Positions 1 through 8,826 are shown, counted from the first letter of the stretch. The stretch is 13,037 nt of DNA from Fusobacterium sp. (GCA_020024855.1 JAHHTB010000044.1:1-13037), one strand, 5' to 3'. Notes: generated by a model not told the origin, from the letters alone. Made by a program: numbers and translations.

Positions 1-1146
1 GAAAAAAAGATTGAAAATTTTTATCCTAATGTTTTTAAAGATGAGATTAAAACAATATTAGGTGAAGCTAAAACAGGAGATATTGTAGATGTTTTAAGAG
101 ACGATATGAAATTTGTTGGAAGAGGATATGTTACTGAAGGAACATCAGCTTTCGTAAGAGTTCTTACAACTCAAGATGAAAAAGTAGATAAAGATTTTAT
201 TTATAATAAAATAAAAACAGCATATGATAAAAGAAAACATCTTGCAGAAGAAACAAACTGTACAAGAGTATTTTTTTCTGAGGCAGATGGAATTCCAGGA
301 CTTGTAATAGATAAATTTGAAAAATATATTTCTATTCAATTTAGAAATTCTGGTGTAGAAGTATTTAGACAAGAAATAATAAATGCTATAAAAAAATATA
401 TGAAGCCAAAAGGGATATATGAAAGAAGTGATGTAGAAAATAGAGTTCATGAAGGTGTAGAAGAAAAAACAGGAATAATATACGGAGAAATTCCTGCAGA
501 AATAATAATGGAAGATAATGGACTTAAGTATACTATTGATATTGTTAATGGACAGAAGACAGGATTTTTCTTAGACCAAAGAGATTCAAGAAAATTTATA
601 AGACCATATCTTAATGAAAAAACGAGATTTTTAGATGTATTTTCTTCTAGTGGAGGATTTTCAATAGCAGCACTTAAAGAAAATTGTGTAAAAGTTACAG
701 CTATTGATAAAGAACCTTATGCTCTTGAACTTTGTAAAAGAAATTATGAGGTGAATGGATTTACAGGAGATTTTGAAACATTAGAGGGAGATGCTTTTAT
801 GCTTTTAAAAACTCTAGTGGGAAGAGGTATAAAATATGATGTAATAACTTTAGATCCACCATCACTTATAAAAAAGAAAACAGATGTTAGAAGAGGAAGA
901 GATTTCTTTTTTGAACTTTGTGATAGTAGTTTTAAGCTTCTTGATAAAGGTGGAATACTTGGAGTTATAACATGTGCATATCATATGAGTCTTCAAGACT
1001 TAATAGAAGTAACAAGAATGGCAGCATCAAATAATGGGAAAATGGTACAGGTTATTGGAATAAATTATCAACCAGAAGATCATCCATGGATACTACATAT
1101 TCCAGAAACTCTTTATTTAAAAGCTTTATGGGTAAGAGTAGTATAG
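1..1146 (+). CDS. rlmI: RlmI-type 23S rRNA (cytosine-C5) methyltransferase, 5' end cut by window edge
   Basis: The reading frame is open from base 1, and the residues before the first ATG (106) belong to the protein. The frame shows a PUA-domain start (KKIENFYPNVF, then GDIVDV, then GRGY and VRVLT), so ATG 106 is internal and only about ten residues are missing. After the PUA part come the linker domain and a C-terminal Rossmann methyltransferase: the SAM-binding motif FLDVFSSSGGF at 628-660, the DPPS motif at 853-864 and a TC dipeptide whose Cys (973-975) aligns with the catalytic cysteine of this family. The ending DHPW...LYLKAL also matches RlmI. Family members methylate C5 of a cytosine in 23S rRNA (C1962 in E. 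coli) in the cytoplasm. First visible gene of the + strand unit; its stop overlaps the SD of cvpA. The exact target base is inferred, and a relative with another rRNA target is possible. Confidence 0.9.
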   Translation, partial: EKKIENFYPNVFKDEIKTILGEAKTGDIVDVLRDDMKFVGRGYVTEGTSAFVRVLTTQDEKVDKDFIYNKIKTAYDKRKHLAEETNCTRVFFSEADGIPGLVIDKFEKYISIQFRNSGVEVFRQEIINAIKKYMKPKGIYERSDVENRVHEGVEEKTGIIYGEIPAEIIMEDNGLKYTIDIVNGQKTGFFLDQRDSRKFIRPYLNEKTRFLDVFSSSGGFSIAALKENCVKVTAIDKEPYALELCKRNYEVNGFTGDFETLEGDAFMLLKTLVGRGIKYDVITLDPPSLIKKKTDVRRGRDFFFELCDSSFKLLDKGGILGVITCAYHMSLQDLIEVTRMAASNNGKMVQVIGINYQPEDHPWILHIPETLYLKALWVRVV

Positions 1147-1158
1147 GAGGAAATAAAG

Positions 1159-1689
1159 ATGTATTTAGATATGATAGTTGGAGTGATAATAGCAATTTCT
1201 ATATTATTTGGAATAAAAAATGGATTTGTTGTTGAATTTATATCAACTTTTGGTGTTGTAATAAATTTTTTAATAACTCAAAAAGTAACACCAATTGTTT
1301 TAAAATATGTAGAAAAATATTTAGGTTCAAATTATACATATACATATGTAATTGTTTTTGTGTTAGTATTTATTATATTTAGTATATTAATTCATATATT
1401 AAATTTAATTTTAAAAAAGCAAAATGTTTCATTTATAAGTAGAATTTTAGGTGGAATTTTAAGTTTTGTAAAAGGATTTATTATAAGTGCACTTGTACTT
1501 TTAATATTTAATATTACAGCAGACAGTTTTCCAAAAATTAAAGAGTATGGAAAAGAAAGTAAAGCTAATGCTTATTTTTTAGAAGAATCAAAAAATGTAG
1601 ATCAGTATATTCCAGAATTTTTTAAAGAAAAATTGAAAATGATAAGGGATAATAGAACTATTGATAAATATATAGATAAATTATTCTAG
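1159..1689 (+). CDS. cvpA: CvpA family inner-membrane protein
   Basis: A 176-residue protein with four predicted membrane helices, roughly residues 4-22, 27-45, 65-87 and 98-123, followed by a charged, soluble C-terminal tail of about 50 residues. The helix pattern, the early FGIKNGFV segment and the RILGGILSFVKGF stretch before the last helix are typical of CvpA. In E. coli the family is linked to colicin V production, envelope stress tolerance and bile resistance, but its biochemical activity is not settled. The AGGAGG at 1145-1150 overlaps the rlmI stop codon, so the two genes are probably translated together. It precedes the lptF-lptG pair by only nine bases, in keeping with an envelope role, though a direct link to LPS export is inference from position. 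Confidence 0.82.
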   Translation: MYLDMIVGVIIAISILFGIKNGFVVEFISTFGVVINFLITQKVTPIVLKYVEKYLGSNYTYTYVIVFVLVFIIFSILIHILNLILKKQNVSFISRILGGILSFVKGFIISALVLLIFNITADSFPKIKEYGKESKANAYFLEESKNVDQYIPEFFKEKLKMIRDNRTIDKYIDKLF

Positions 1690-1698
1690 GAGAAAAAA

Positions 1699-2778
1699 AT
1701 GAAAATAATAAATAGATATATATTATCAGAAGCAAAACTTCCAATAGCTTTTGGAATATCTCTTTTTACCTTTATATTTATGATAGAGATAATTGTTTCA
1801 ATGATGGAAAGTATAATAATAAAAGGAATATCTCTAATAGATGTTGTAAGAATGTTATCATTTTATCTTCCTATGATACTTTCACAAACTATTCCTATGG
1901 GAATGTTCTTAGGAATAATGATAACTTTTGGAAAATTTACAAAAAATAGTGAATCAACAGCTATGAACTCAATAGGAATGTCATTAAAAGATATGATAAA
2001 ACCAGTGGTTTTAATGGGAATAGGAGTAACTATTTTTATATTTTTTCTTCAGGAGAGTATTATTCCAAGATCATTTAATAAACTTCAACAACTTACTTTA
2101 AAAATGGCTTATGAAAATCCAGTTTTTCAGTTGAGGGATAAAGTTCTTATAGATGATATGTCAGATTATAAATTGTACATAGATAAAATAGATCCTAAAA
2201 CTAAAAATGCTAAAAATCTTCTTATTTTTATAGAAGAGGAGGATACAAAATATCCAACACTTGTTTTAGGTGAAACAGCTCATTGGAAAGATGCAGCTAT
2301 GGTGATTGATGATGTAAAATTTTATAGATTTAATAAAAATGGAGAAGAAAATTTAAGAGGAACTTTTGAAGAAAGGAAAATTCCTTTAAGTTCATATTTC
2401 CAAAATGTTGAAATGCAAGTAAATGATATAGAGGGAATGGGAATATCTCAATTAATAGAAGAGATGAAAATAAAAAAAGAAAAAGGAGAGAAATTACCTT
2501 ATATTGTAGAAATAAATAAAAAATTAGCAATTCCTCTTTCAACAATAATGCTTTCTGTTCTAGGAATTTTAATGTCAATAGGGCATCATAGAAGTGGAAA
2601 AGGTGTAAATTATGGTTTTGGAATAGGAATAATTTTTGTTTATATAGTTTTTTTAAATATTGGAATGGTTATGTCTTATAGAGGAAAAGTAAGCCCTTAT
2701 CTTGGAATATGGCTTCCAAATATTCTTCTATATCTATTTACTATAATCATGTATAAAAAAAAGGTAGAGCTGGTGTAA
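1699..2778 (+). CDS. lptF: LptF/LptG family LPS export permease (first of pair)
   Basis: A 359-residue YjgP/YjgQ-family permease. Three N-terminal membrane helices (about 12-32, 55-75, 99-120) are followed by a long periplasmic segment of about 140 residues, the position of the beta-jellyroll domain, then three C-terminal helices (about 270-290, 303-322, 331-352). The start MKIINRYILSEAKLPIAFG and the segment with SIGMS and SLKDMIKP after helix 2 are family signatures. LptF and LptG form a heterodimer that, with the LptB ATPase, pulls LPS from the inner membrane and passes it along the Lpt bridge. AGGAG at 1688-1692 overlaps the cvpA stop. The next gene is a diverged copy of the same fold, giving the usual F-G order. 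LptB, LptC and LptA are not in the window. Assigning F to this copy rests on gene order. Confidence 0.88.
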   Translation: MKIINRYILSEAKLPIAFGISLFTFIFMIEIIVSMMESIIIKGISLIDVVRMLSFYLPMILSQTIPMGMFLGIMITFGKFTKNSESTAMNSIGMSLKDMIKPVVLMGIGVTIFIFFLQESIIPRSFNKLQQLTLKMAYENPVFQLRDKVLIDDMSDYKLYIDKIDPKTKNAKNLLIFIEEEDTKYPTLVLGETAHWKDAAMVIDDVKFYRFNKNGEENLRGTFEERKIPLSSYFQNVEMQVNDIEGMGISQLIEEMKIKKEKGEKLPYIVEINKKLAIPLSTIMLSVLGILMSIGHHRSGKGVNYGFGIGIIFVYIVFLNIGMVMSYRGKVSPYLGIWLPNILLYLFTIIMYKKKVELV

Positions 2779-2781
2779 AAT

Positions 2782-3876
2782 ATGAATAAAAATTTAAAAA
2801 TAAAAAAATTAGATTTATATATAAGTAAAAATTTTATAAAAGCTTTTTTATTAAGTGTTATTGCTTTTATAAATATTTTCATATTAAGTCAACTCTTTAA
2901 AATTTTTAGATATGTTGCAGATGGGAGAATGTCATCATCAGATGGATTTATTTATGTATTAAATATGATTCCAGATATTCTTTTAAATGTAACACCTCTT
3001 GCAGTTTTACTTGGTTCTCTTATGATGATAAATAAAATGGCATCTAATCTTGAAATAATATCACTTAAGACATCAGGAATAAGTTTTAGAAGAATAATAA
3101 TGTTTCCTGTAATAATATCTTTTTTTATTTCAGTTATAGTGTTTTATATAAATGGAAATATTTATCCAGCATCAGAAAAGAGAATAAAGGAACTTAAGGG
3201 GAATATAATTTCAAAAGTTCTTCCAAAAGAAAAAAGAAATGGTTTCTTAAGAGATATAGAAAAAAATAATATTTATATGATGAGTTATATAAATATTGAA
3301 AAAAGTATAGCTGATAATATAGAATTTATAAAACTTAATAAAGATTTTACAGAAATAGAAGAGGTTATAATAGCTAAAAAAGGAGAATATAATAAAGAAA
3401 TAAATAGATGGGAGCTAGAAGATGTTATTATAAATGATATAAAAAATAAAACAATAAAACAACAAGCATCATATTCATCAGAAGAATTTGATAAGGCTCC
3501 AGAAAATTTTGTTACCCTTTCAATAGACCCAAGACTTCTTACAACAAAGGAACTTAAAAAAGAGATAAAAGATTTAAGAATTACTGGTGGAGATATAAGA
3601 AGTGAAATGGTTGAGCTTGGGAATAGATATTCATTCCCATTTGCAAGTTTTGTAATTTCTTTTCTTGGACTTTCTCTTGGAAGTAGATATGTAAGAGGAA
3701 ATTCAGCAATGAGTATAGTTTTATGTATGTTTTTAGGTTATGGTTACTATATATTACAAGCCTCATTTGAATCTTTAGGAAAGAATAGTCTTATGAATCC
3801 TTTTGTAAGTGGTTGGCTTCCTAATATAATTTTTCTTGCAATAGGAATATATTTTGTACATAAGGCAGAATATTAG
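2782..3876 (+). CDS. lptG: LptF/LptG family LPS export permease (second of pair)
   Basis: A 364-residue second YjgP/YjgQ-family permease with the same 3 + 3 helix layout: helices near 16-37, 60-80, 102-125, then a soluble jellyroll segment to about residue 265, and helices near 280-300, 308-328 and 340-360. The LDLYISKNFIKAF opening and the ISLKTSGISFRRI loop after helix 2 are diagnostic. It should pair with the preceding protein to form the membrane core of the LPS exporter. Only three bases separate it from the lptF stop (TAA 2776-2778), and no strong SD is visible (GGTG at 2772-2775 is the best). Translation is therefore probably coupled to lptF, which would keep the two subunits in step. 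Naming this copy G rather than F is by position only. Confidence 0.87.
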   Translation: MNKNLKIKKLDLYISKNFIKAFLLSVIAFINIFILSQLFKIFRYVADGRMSSSDGFIYVLNMIPDILLNVTPLAVLLGSLMMINKMASNLEIISLKTSGISFRRIIMFPVIISFFISVIVFYINGNIYPASEKRIKELKGNIISKVLPKEKRNGFLRDIEKNNIYMMSYINIEKSIADNIEFIKLNKDFTEIEEVIIAKKGEYNKEINRWELEDVIINDIKNKTIKQQASYSSEEFDKAPENFVTLSIDPRLLTTKELKKEIKDLRITGGDIRSEMVELGNRYSFPFASFVISFLGLSLGSRYVRGNSAMSIVLCMFLGYGYYILQASFESLGKNSLMNPFVSGWLPNIIFLAIGIYFVHKAEY

Positions 3877-3913
3877 TAAAATAATTAAAACATAGATAAA
3901 AAGTGGGAGGAAT

Positions 3914-5137
3914 ATGAGCATTAAAATAGAAAAACTTAAGAATGGTATACCTGTTCTTATGGATAAAATAGAAGGAATAAATAGTGTAACTTTTGGTATT
4001 TTTGTTAAAACAGGAGCTAAGAATGAACTTAGTGGAGAAGAGGGAATATCTCATCTTCTTGAGCATATGATGTTTAAAGGAACAAAAACTAAAAGTGCAA
4101 AAGAAATTTCTGAGATAATAGATAATGAAGGTGGAATAATAAACGCTTACACAGGAAAAGAGAATACAGTTTATTATGTGCAAATGCTTTCAAATAAATT
4201 GAAAGAGGGAATAGAAATTTTAACAGATATGTTTTTGAACTCTACTTTTTCAGAGGAAAATCTTGAAAAAGAAAAAAATGTTGTAATAGAAGAGATAAGA
4301 ATGTATGATGATATTCCTGAAGAGATAGTACATGATAGAAATACATCACTTGTAATAGATGGTGTTCAAGGAAATATTGTTCTTGGGACAGAAGAAAGTA
4401 TAAAAGGAATTACAAGAGAAAAACTTATTAAATATTTTAAGGAACAATATAGACCAGAAAATATAGTAATATCTATTGCAGGGAATTTTTCTTTTGAAGA
4501 TATTTCAGAAGTTTTAAATAATGGAATTGGAAAAATAGAAAATATTATTCCAAACAGAGATTATAATGGTTCTATGAAAATAAAAAGTATTGAAAATAGA
4601 ATAAATAAAGATACAAATCAAGTTCATTTATGTTTTAATACTTTAGGTTGCTCTTTAACAAGTGATAAAAGATATGAAGTTGCAATTATTTCAAATACTC
4701 TTGCAGGTAATATGAGTTCAAGATTATTCCAAAAAATAAGAGAGGATAGAGGACTTGCTTACTCTGTATTTAGTTATACTTCTTCTTTTGAAGAGGGAGG
4801 ACTTTTTACTGTTTATGCAGGAACTACAAAAAAAGATTATAAAGAAGTTTTAAATATTATTGAGAATGAGTTTGAAGATATAAAAGAAAATGGAATTACA
4901 GAATATGAACTCCAAAAGTCAAAAAATCAATTTTTAAGTGCTGTTACTTTTGGACTTGAAAGCAGTAAAGGAAGAATGAATAGAATGGCAAACTCTTATC
5001 TTTTATATAAAGAAATAAAAGATTTAGATGAGATATTAAAACAGATAGAAAAAATAACTGTCAATGATATAAAAAGAGTAGCCCAAGATATGTTTGATAA
5101 AAAATATTATTCAAAAACTATTCTTGGAAATATATAA
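3914..5137 (+). CDS. M16 family zinc metallopeptidase (pitrilysin/processing-peptidase type)
   Basis: A 407-residue peptidase with the inverted zinc motif HLLEH: H47 and H51 bind zinc and E50 is the general base. The third zinc ligand is expected about 76 residues further on, where EEI (E126/E127) lies in the conserved VVIEEIRMYDD stretch. A second, non-catalytic M16 half follows, with the R...GLAYSV element typical of the C-terminal domain. The length fits the single-chain bacterial M16B proteins related to mitochondrial processing peptidase, which act as dimers. No signal peptide is seen, so a cytoplasmic site is likely. The SD GGGAGG (3905-3910) sits only three bases from the ATG. It lies between lptG and dut in the same unit, after the largest gap (37 bases). 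Its natural substrate is unknown; peptide clean-up is the family's general role. Confidence 0.9.
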   Translation: MSIKIEKLKNGIPVLMDKIEGINSVTFGIFVKTGAKNELSGEEGISHLLEHMMFKGTKTKSAKEISEIIDNEGGIINAYTGKENTVYYVQMLSNKLKEGIEILTDMFLNSTFSEENLEKEKNVVIEEIRMYDDIPEEIVHDRNTSLVIDGVQGNIVLGTEESIKGITREKLIKYFKEQYRPENIVISIAGNFSFEDISEVLNNGIGKIENIIPNRDYNGSMKIKSIENRINKDTNQVHLCFNTLGCSLTSDKRYEVAIISNTLAGNMSSRLFQKIREDRGLAYSVFSYTSSFEEGGLFTVYAGTTKKDYKEVLNIIENEFEDIKENGITEYELQKSKNQFLSAVTFGLESSKGRMNRMANSYLLYKEIKDLDEILKQIEKITVNDIKRVAQDMFDKKYYSKTILGNI

Positions 5138-5158
5138 TCAACTAAGGAGAAAATATAA

Positions 5159-5599
5159 ATGGAAAAAATAATAGTAAAAGTAATTTTAGATAAGGGTGTA
5201 GAAAAACCAATGTATATGACAGAAGGATCAGCAGGTATGGATGTAAGAGCAAACATTACAGAGCCTGTTACTCTTGGAAGTCTTGAAAGAAAACTTATTC
5301 CTACAGGAATTAAAATGGAAATCCCAGTAGGATATGAAGTACAGGTAAGACCAAGAAGTGGACTTGCATTAAAACATGGTATTTCTATGGCAAATACTCC
5401 TGGAACAATTGATAGTGATTATCGTGGAGAAATAGGAGTAATAATGATAAATTTAAGTAAAGAAGATTACACAGTTGAGCCAGGTGAAAGAATAGCACAA
5501 CTTGTTTTAAATAAAGTGTATCAAATGGATTTAGTAGAAGTTGAAACACTTAGTGAAAGTGATAGAAGTAGTGGTGGATTTGGACATACAGGAAAATAA
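5159..5599 (+). CDS. dut: Deoxyuridine 5'-triphosphate nucleotidohydrolase (dUTPase)
   Basis: A 146-residue trimeric-type dUTPase that hydrolyses dUTP to dUMP and pyrophosphate, keeping uracil out of DNA and feeding dTMP synthesis. All five family motifs are present in order: AGMDVRA (25-31), RPRSGLA (64-70), NTPGTIDSDYRGE (79-91) with the catalytic Asp at D85, GERIAQLVL (109-117) and RSSGGFGHTG (136-145). The last is the mobile C-terminal arm that closes over the substrate, and it is intact. Length is normal for the bacterial enzyme. AGGAG at 5145-5149 sets the start, 21 bases after the peptidase stop. Placement of dut beside an M16 peptidase and rodA looks like simple operon packing; I see no functional link. 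Confidence 0.97.
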   Translation: MEKIIVKVILDKGVEKPMYMTEGSAGMDVRANITEPVTLGSLERKLIPTGIKMEIPVGYEVQVRPRSGLALKHGISMANTPGTIDSDYRGEIGVIMINLSKEDYTVEPGERIAQLVLNKVYQMDLVEVETLSESDRSSGGFGHTGK

Positions 5600-5627
5600 A
5601 AGAGGACAAAATAAGTAAGGAGAAAAT

Positions 5628-6740
5628 ATGGGAATATTAAGTAAAAGGAATATAACAATAGTAGTAAAAAAAATAAAAAAGATGGATCATACATTATTAT
5701 TGAAAATTCTTTTAATAATAGTTTTAAGCCTTACTACTGTTTATACAGCTACTGCCCATAGAACTCTTTCATTTTTTAAAAAAGAAATAATTTGGACAGG
5801 TATTGGTATAGGAGTATATTTTACTGTGTCTTTTATTGATTATAGAAAATATGCTAAATATTATAAGTTTATTTATATAATAAATATTTTTATGCTTGTA
5901 GCAGTTTATGTTTTTGGAGATGAAGCAAAAGGAGCAAAGAGATGGATTGATTTAGGGCTTATAAGTATTCAACCATCAGAATTTTCAAAACTTTTTTTAG
6001 TACTTTCATTTGCCGAAGTTCTTATAATAAATTATGGAAAATATTTTAGAGGACTTAAAGATATGTTTTTTTCTGGGATTTATATAATTCCAATATTTTT
6101 ACTTGTTCTTAATCAACCAGATCTAGGAACATCATTAGTTTTAGTTTTTATATATTTTGTTATGATTTTTATACATGGAATTGATTGGAAAGCTATATGG
6201 CAGATAGTAATTTTAGGAAGTGCAAGTATTCCCATAGCATATTTCTTTGTACTTAAAGATTATCAAAGGACAAGAATACAAACATTTTTAAATCCAGAAG
6301 CTGACCTTATGAATAGTGGATGGAATGTAGTTCAATCAAAAATAGCAATAGGTTCAGGTGGATTACTAGGTAAAGGATTTCTTCAAGGGACTCAAAGTAA
6401 ATTAAGATTTCTTCCAGAATCACATACAGATTTTATTGGTTCTGTTTTTCTTGAAGAGAGAGGATTTGCTGGTGGAGTTGTTCTTATAGTTCTTTATCTT
6501 GCTCTTATAATGAATGTTATAAAAATAGGAGATGCTTCAGAAGATAGATATGGAAAATTAATTTGTTATGGTATTGCAAGTATTTTCTTTTTCCATGTTG
6601 TAATAAATATAGGAATGATAATGGGAGTTATGCCAGTAACAGGACTACCGCTTTTATTTATGAGTTATGGTGGAAGTTCATTTGTTTTTGGTTTTTTAAT
6701 GCTTGGAATAGTTCACAGTGTAAAAATACATAAATTTTAG
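5628..6740 (+). CDS. rodA: RodA-type SEDS peptidoglycan glycosyltransferase
   Basis: A 370-residue polytopic protein, about ten membrane helices, of the FtsW/RodA/SpoVE family. Family motifs appear in order: GAKRW (102-106), QPSE (115-118), QPDLGTS (163-169), FLNP (220-223), GTQS (254-257) and FLPESHTDF (261-269). Asp268 of the HTDF motif corresponds to the Asp reported as essential in RodA. The FLPE-HTDF wording and the GTQS repeat favour RodA over FtsW. RodA polymerises lipid II into glycan strands during side-wall elongation, together with a class B PBP (PBP2), which is not encoded here. AAGGAG (5617-5622) fixes the start six bases upstream. It follows dut by 28 bases and precedes the pseudouridine synthase by eight. 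No mreB, mreC or mrdA gene is adjacent, unlike in many bacteria. Confidence 0.93.
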   Translation: MGILSKRNITIVVKKIKKMDHTLLLKILLIIVLSLTTVYTATAHRTLSFFKKEIIWTGIGIGVYFTVSFIDYRKYAKYYKFIYIINIFMLVAVYVFGDEAKGAKRWIDLGLISIQPSEFSKLFLVLSFAEVLIINYGKYFRGLKDMFFSGIYIIPIFLLVLNQPDLGTSLVLVFIYFVMIFIHGIDWKAIWQIVILGSASIPIAYFFVLKDYQRTRIQTFLNPEADLMNSGWNVVQSKIAIGSGGLLGKGFLQGTQSKLRFLPESHTDFIGSVFLEERGFAGGVVLIVLYLALIMNVIKIGDASEDRYGKLICYGIASIFFFHVVINIGMIMGVMPVTGLPLLFMSYGGSSFVFGFLMLGIVHSVKIHKF

Positions 6741-6748
6741 AGGGAATT

Positions 6749-7627
6749 ATGAAATATATAATAGAAAAAGAAGATGAGGGAGTAAGGCTTGACAGATATT
6801 TAAGAAAAAAACTTAAGTCCACTCCGCTTACAGAAATTTTTAAAGCAATGAGAATAGGAAAAATAAAAGTTAATAATAAAAAGAAAAAAGAAAATTATCG
6901 TCTTTTAGAAGGAGATAAGGTTTTTATTGGTCTTGAAGTTGATGAAGAAGATATAAAAGAAGAACCATTTGTAAAACTTTCATTAGCAGAAAAAGAAGAA
7001 TTAAGAAAAGGGATAGTTTTTGAAAATGAGGATATTATTATTTTTAATAAAAAGAAAGATGTAGTTATGCACAAAGGAAGTGGTTATGACTATGGAATTT
7101 CAGAAATGTTTAAATCATATTTTAAAGATAATAATTTTAATTTTATAAATAGGATAGATAGAAAGACATCAGGTCTTGTAATAGGAGCTAAAAATAAAAT
7201 ATCTACTAGAATTTTGACAGAAGAGATAAGAGAAAATAATATAAAGAAAAAATATTATGTTCTAGTTCATGGGATAATACAAAAAGAAAAATTTATTATT
7301 GATAATTATCTAAAAAAAGTTGAAGATAGTGTCGTTGTAACTACTAAAGATGATCCAGAAGGAAAGGAAGCAATCACTATATTTAGAACTTTAAAATATG
7401 GAAAAAATGTCACTCTTTTAGAAGCAGAACTTATAACAGGAAGAACACATCAATTGAGAGTGCAACTATCTAATATGGGTAATCCAATAATAGGAGATAC
7501 AAGATATGGAAAAAAAGATGATGAAAAATCATTATATCTTAACTCTTTTTATTGTGAAATTTCTAAGTATGATATAAAAATTGAACTTCCAATTTCAAAA
7601 TATTTTGAAAATAGACTTGAAAAGTAA
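6749..7627 (+). CDS. RluA family 23S rRNA pseudouridine synthase with S4 domain
   Basis: A 292-residue enzyme that isomerises uridine to pseudouridine in RNA. The N-terminal residues (about 10-62: DRYLRKKL ... GKIKVNNKK ... GDKV) form an S4 RNA-binding domain, so it is of the RluC/RluD subgroup and not RluA proper. The catalytic motif reads NRIDRKTSG with the nucleophile Asp137. The usual His before Arg is Asn here and the usual Leu is Ile; both are tolerated in the family. The C-terminal signature ITGRTHQLRVQLSNMGNPIIGDTRYG-like block (about 228-253) is complete. Targets are probably 23S rRNA uridines, but which ones cannot be read from sequence. AGAGGG (6739-6744) overlaps the rodA stop. 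Last gene of the + strand unit, directly before a strong terminator. Confidence 0.9.
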   Translation: MKYIIEKEDEGVRLDRYLRKKLKSTPLTEIFKAMRIGKIKVNNKKKKENYRLLEGDKVFIGLEVDEEDIKEEPFVKLSLAEKEELRKGIVFENEDIIIFNKKKDVVMHKGSGYDYGISEMFKSYFKDNNFNFINRIDRKTSGLVIGAKNKISTRILTEEIRENNIKKKYYVLVHGIIQKEKFIIDNYLKKVEDSVVVTTKDDPEGKEAITIFRTLKYGKNVTLLEAELITGRTHQLRVQLSNMGNPIIGDTRYGKKDDEKSLYLNSFYCEISKYDIKIELPISKYFENRLEK

Positions 7628-7634
7628 ATTATAT

Positions 7635-7668
7635 ATGACAGCAGATTTTTAATCTGCTGTCATTTTTT
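7635..7668 (+). terminator. Intrinsic terminator of the rlmI-to-pseudouridine-synthase unit
   Basis: A perfect 13-bp stem (7635-7647 with 7651-7663), a three-base TTT loop and a run of six T on the + strand, starting eight bases after the stop codon. The opposite strand lacks a good U-tract beyond the stem, yet the hairpin also lies just past the livJ stop and may define that 3' end. Confidence 0.93.
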
Positions 7669-7674
7669 GTAATA

Positions 7675-8826
7675 CTATTTAGTAGGTTTAACAATGGAAT
7701 CAAAAGTGTATTCACCATTTACAATTTTTAAAACAGTAACATCTTTAACAGGATTATTTTTTTCATCAAAAGTAAGATGACCAGTTACCCCTTCATAATC
7801 AAGAGTTTTTAATGCATCAATTACAGCTTGTTTTTCAGTAGTTCCAGCTTTTTCAATAGCAGCTTTCATCATATAAGCAGAATCATAAGAAAGAGCAGCA
7901 AATGAAGAAGGCTCTTCATTATAAACTTCTTTATATGCCTTTACAAATTCTTGAACTTTAGATGAATTATCTTCTAAAGAATAATGGTTAGTAAAGTATG
8001 AATTTTCAACAGCAGCATATGCACTTGGATCAAGAGTTTTTGCAACTCCATCCCAACCATCAGGACCAATGAATGTAGATTTAAGTCCAACTTCTCTAGC
8101 TTGAACAGTAATTAAAGCAGCTTGTTCATAATAATCAGGAATAACTAAAACATCAGGATTTAAAGGTAAAATTTTTGTAAGTTGAGCTCTAAAATCTTTA
8201 TCTCCATCAGAGTATCCCTCTTTAGCCACAACATTTAATCCTAATTTTCCAGCTTCTTCAAGGAATGCTTTTGAAACTCCATCTGAGTAATCACTAGAGT
8301 TATTTACAAGAATAGCCACACTTTGTGCTTTTAAATTATCTTTAGCAAAATTAGCAAGAACAACTCCTTGATATGGATCAGTGAAACAAGTACGGAAAAC
8401 ATTTGGTCCAGCTTCAGTGATATTAAATTGAGTTCCATTTGGTGTAATCATTGGCATATTATCTTGAGCAGCTACTTCTGCAATGGCAAGAGTAGGTTTT
8501 GAAGGTGCATCACCAATAAAAGCAACAATTCCTTTATCTACAAGTTTATTATAAGCAGTAATTGCTTCAGTAGGGTCACCTTTAGAGTCAAGCACAGTAA
8601 ATTCAACTTGTTTTCCAAGGATACCACCATTTTTATTAATTTCATCCATAGCAAGTTTAGAACCATTTGTAGAAGTAACACCATAAATTGCTAGTGGTCC
8701 TGTTAAAGGTGCAGTAGCTCCAATTTTTACAGTATCAGCTACCTTAGTTTCTTTAACCTCTTTTTCTCCACCACATGCTGTCATAAGTAATGTTGCTCCG
8801 ATTAATAAAGTGTTAAATTTTTTCAT
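7675..8826 (-). CDS. livJ: ABC transporter substrate-binding lipoprotein, LivJ/branched-chain amino acid type
   Basis: A 383-residue type I periplasmic binding protein. The first 17 residues form a lipoprotein signal (MKKF, hydrophobic core, MTAC), with Cys18 as the predicted lipid-modified residue, so it is tethered to a membrane facing the periplasm. After a short charged linker the mature domain opens with VKIGATAPLTGPLA and continues DEINKNGGILGK and FIGDAPS, all typical of the LivJ/LivK family that binds leucine, isoleucine and valine, or in some members other amino acids or amides. The ligand cannot be read from sequence. AGGGGGA upstream (Gs at 8835-8839) supports this ATG. No livH, livM, livG or livF gene is in the window, so it must share a permease encoded elsewhere. 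It converges on the + strand unit. Its leader carries a terminator hairpin (8878-8908). Confidence 0.9.
   Translation of the reverse strand: MKKFNTLLIGATLLMTACGGEKEVKETKVADTVKIGATAPLTGPLAIYGVTSTNGSKLAMDEINKNGGILGKQVEFTVLDSKGDPTEAITAYNKLVDKGIVAFIGDAPSKPTLAIAEVAAQDNMPMITPNGTQFNITEAGPNVFRTCFTDPYQGVVLANFAKDNLKAQSVAILVNNSSDYSDGVSKAFLEEAGKLGLNVVAKEGYSDGDKDFRAQLTKILPLNPDVLVIPDYYEQAALITVQAREVGLKSTFIGPDGWDGVAKTLDPSAYAAVENSYFTNHYSLEDNSSKVQEFVKAYKEVYNEEPSSFAALSYDSAYMMKAAIEKAGTTEKQAVIDALKTLDYEGVTGHLTFDEKNNPVKDVTVLKIVNGEYTFDSIVKPTK

Noticed and set aside
145..450. Open frame antisense to rlmI (101 codons)
   Set aside because: Composition is that of a shadow frame in AT-rich coding DNA; no SD, no family resemblance, and the opposite strand encodes a clear protein.
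106..1146. RlmI methyltransferase starting at ATG 106
   Set aside because: The frame is open to base 1 and encodes a recognisable PUA-domain N-terminus before that ATG, and no SD precedes it; the gene is cut by the window edge.
3821..4183. Antisense open frame across the lptG-peptidase junction (120 codons)
   Set aside because: It is rich in Phe, Tyr, Cys and Ser with no motif, overlaps two well-supported genes, and has no expression signals.
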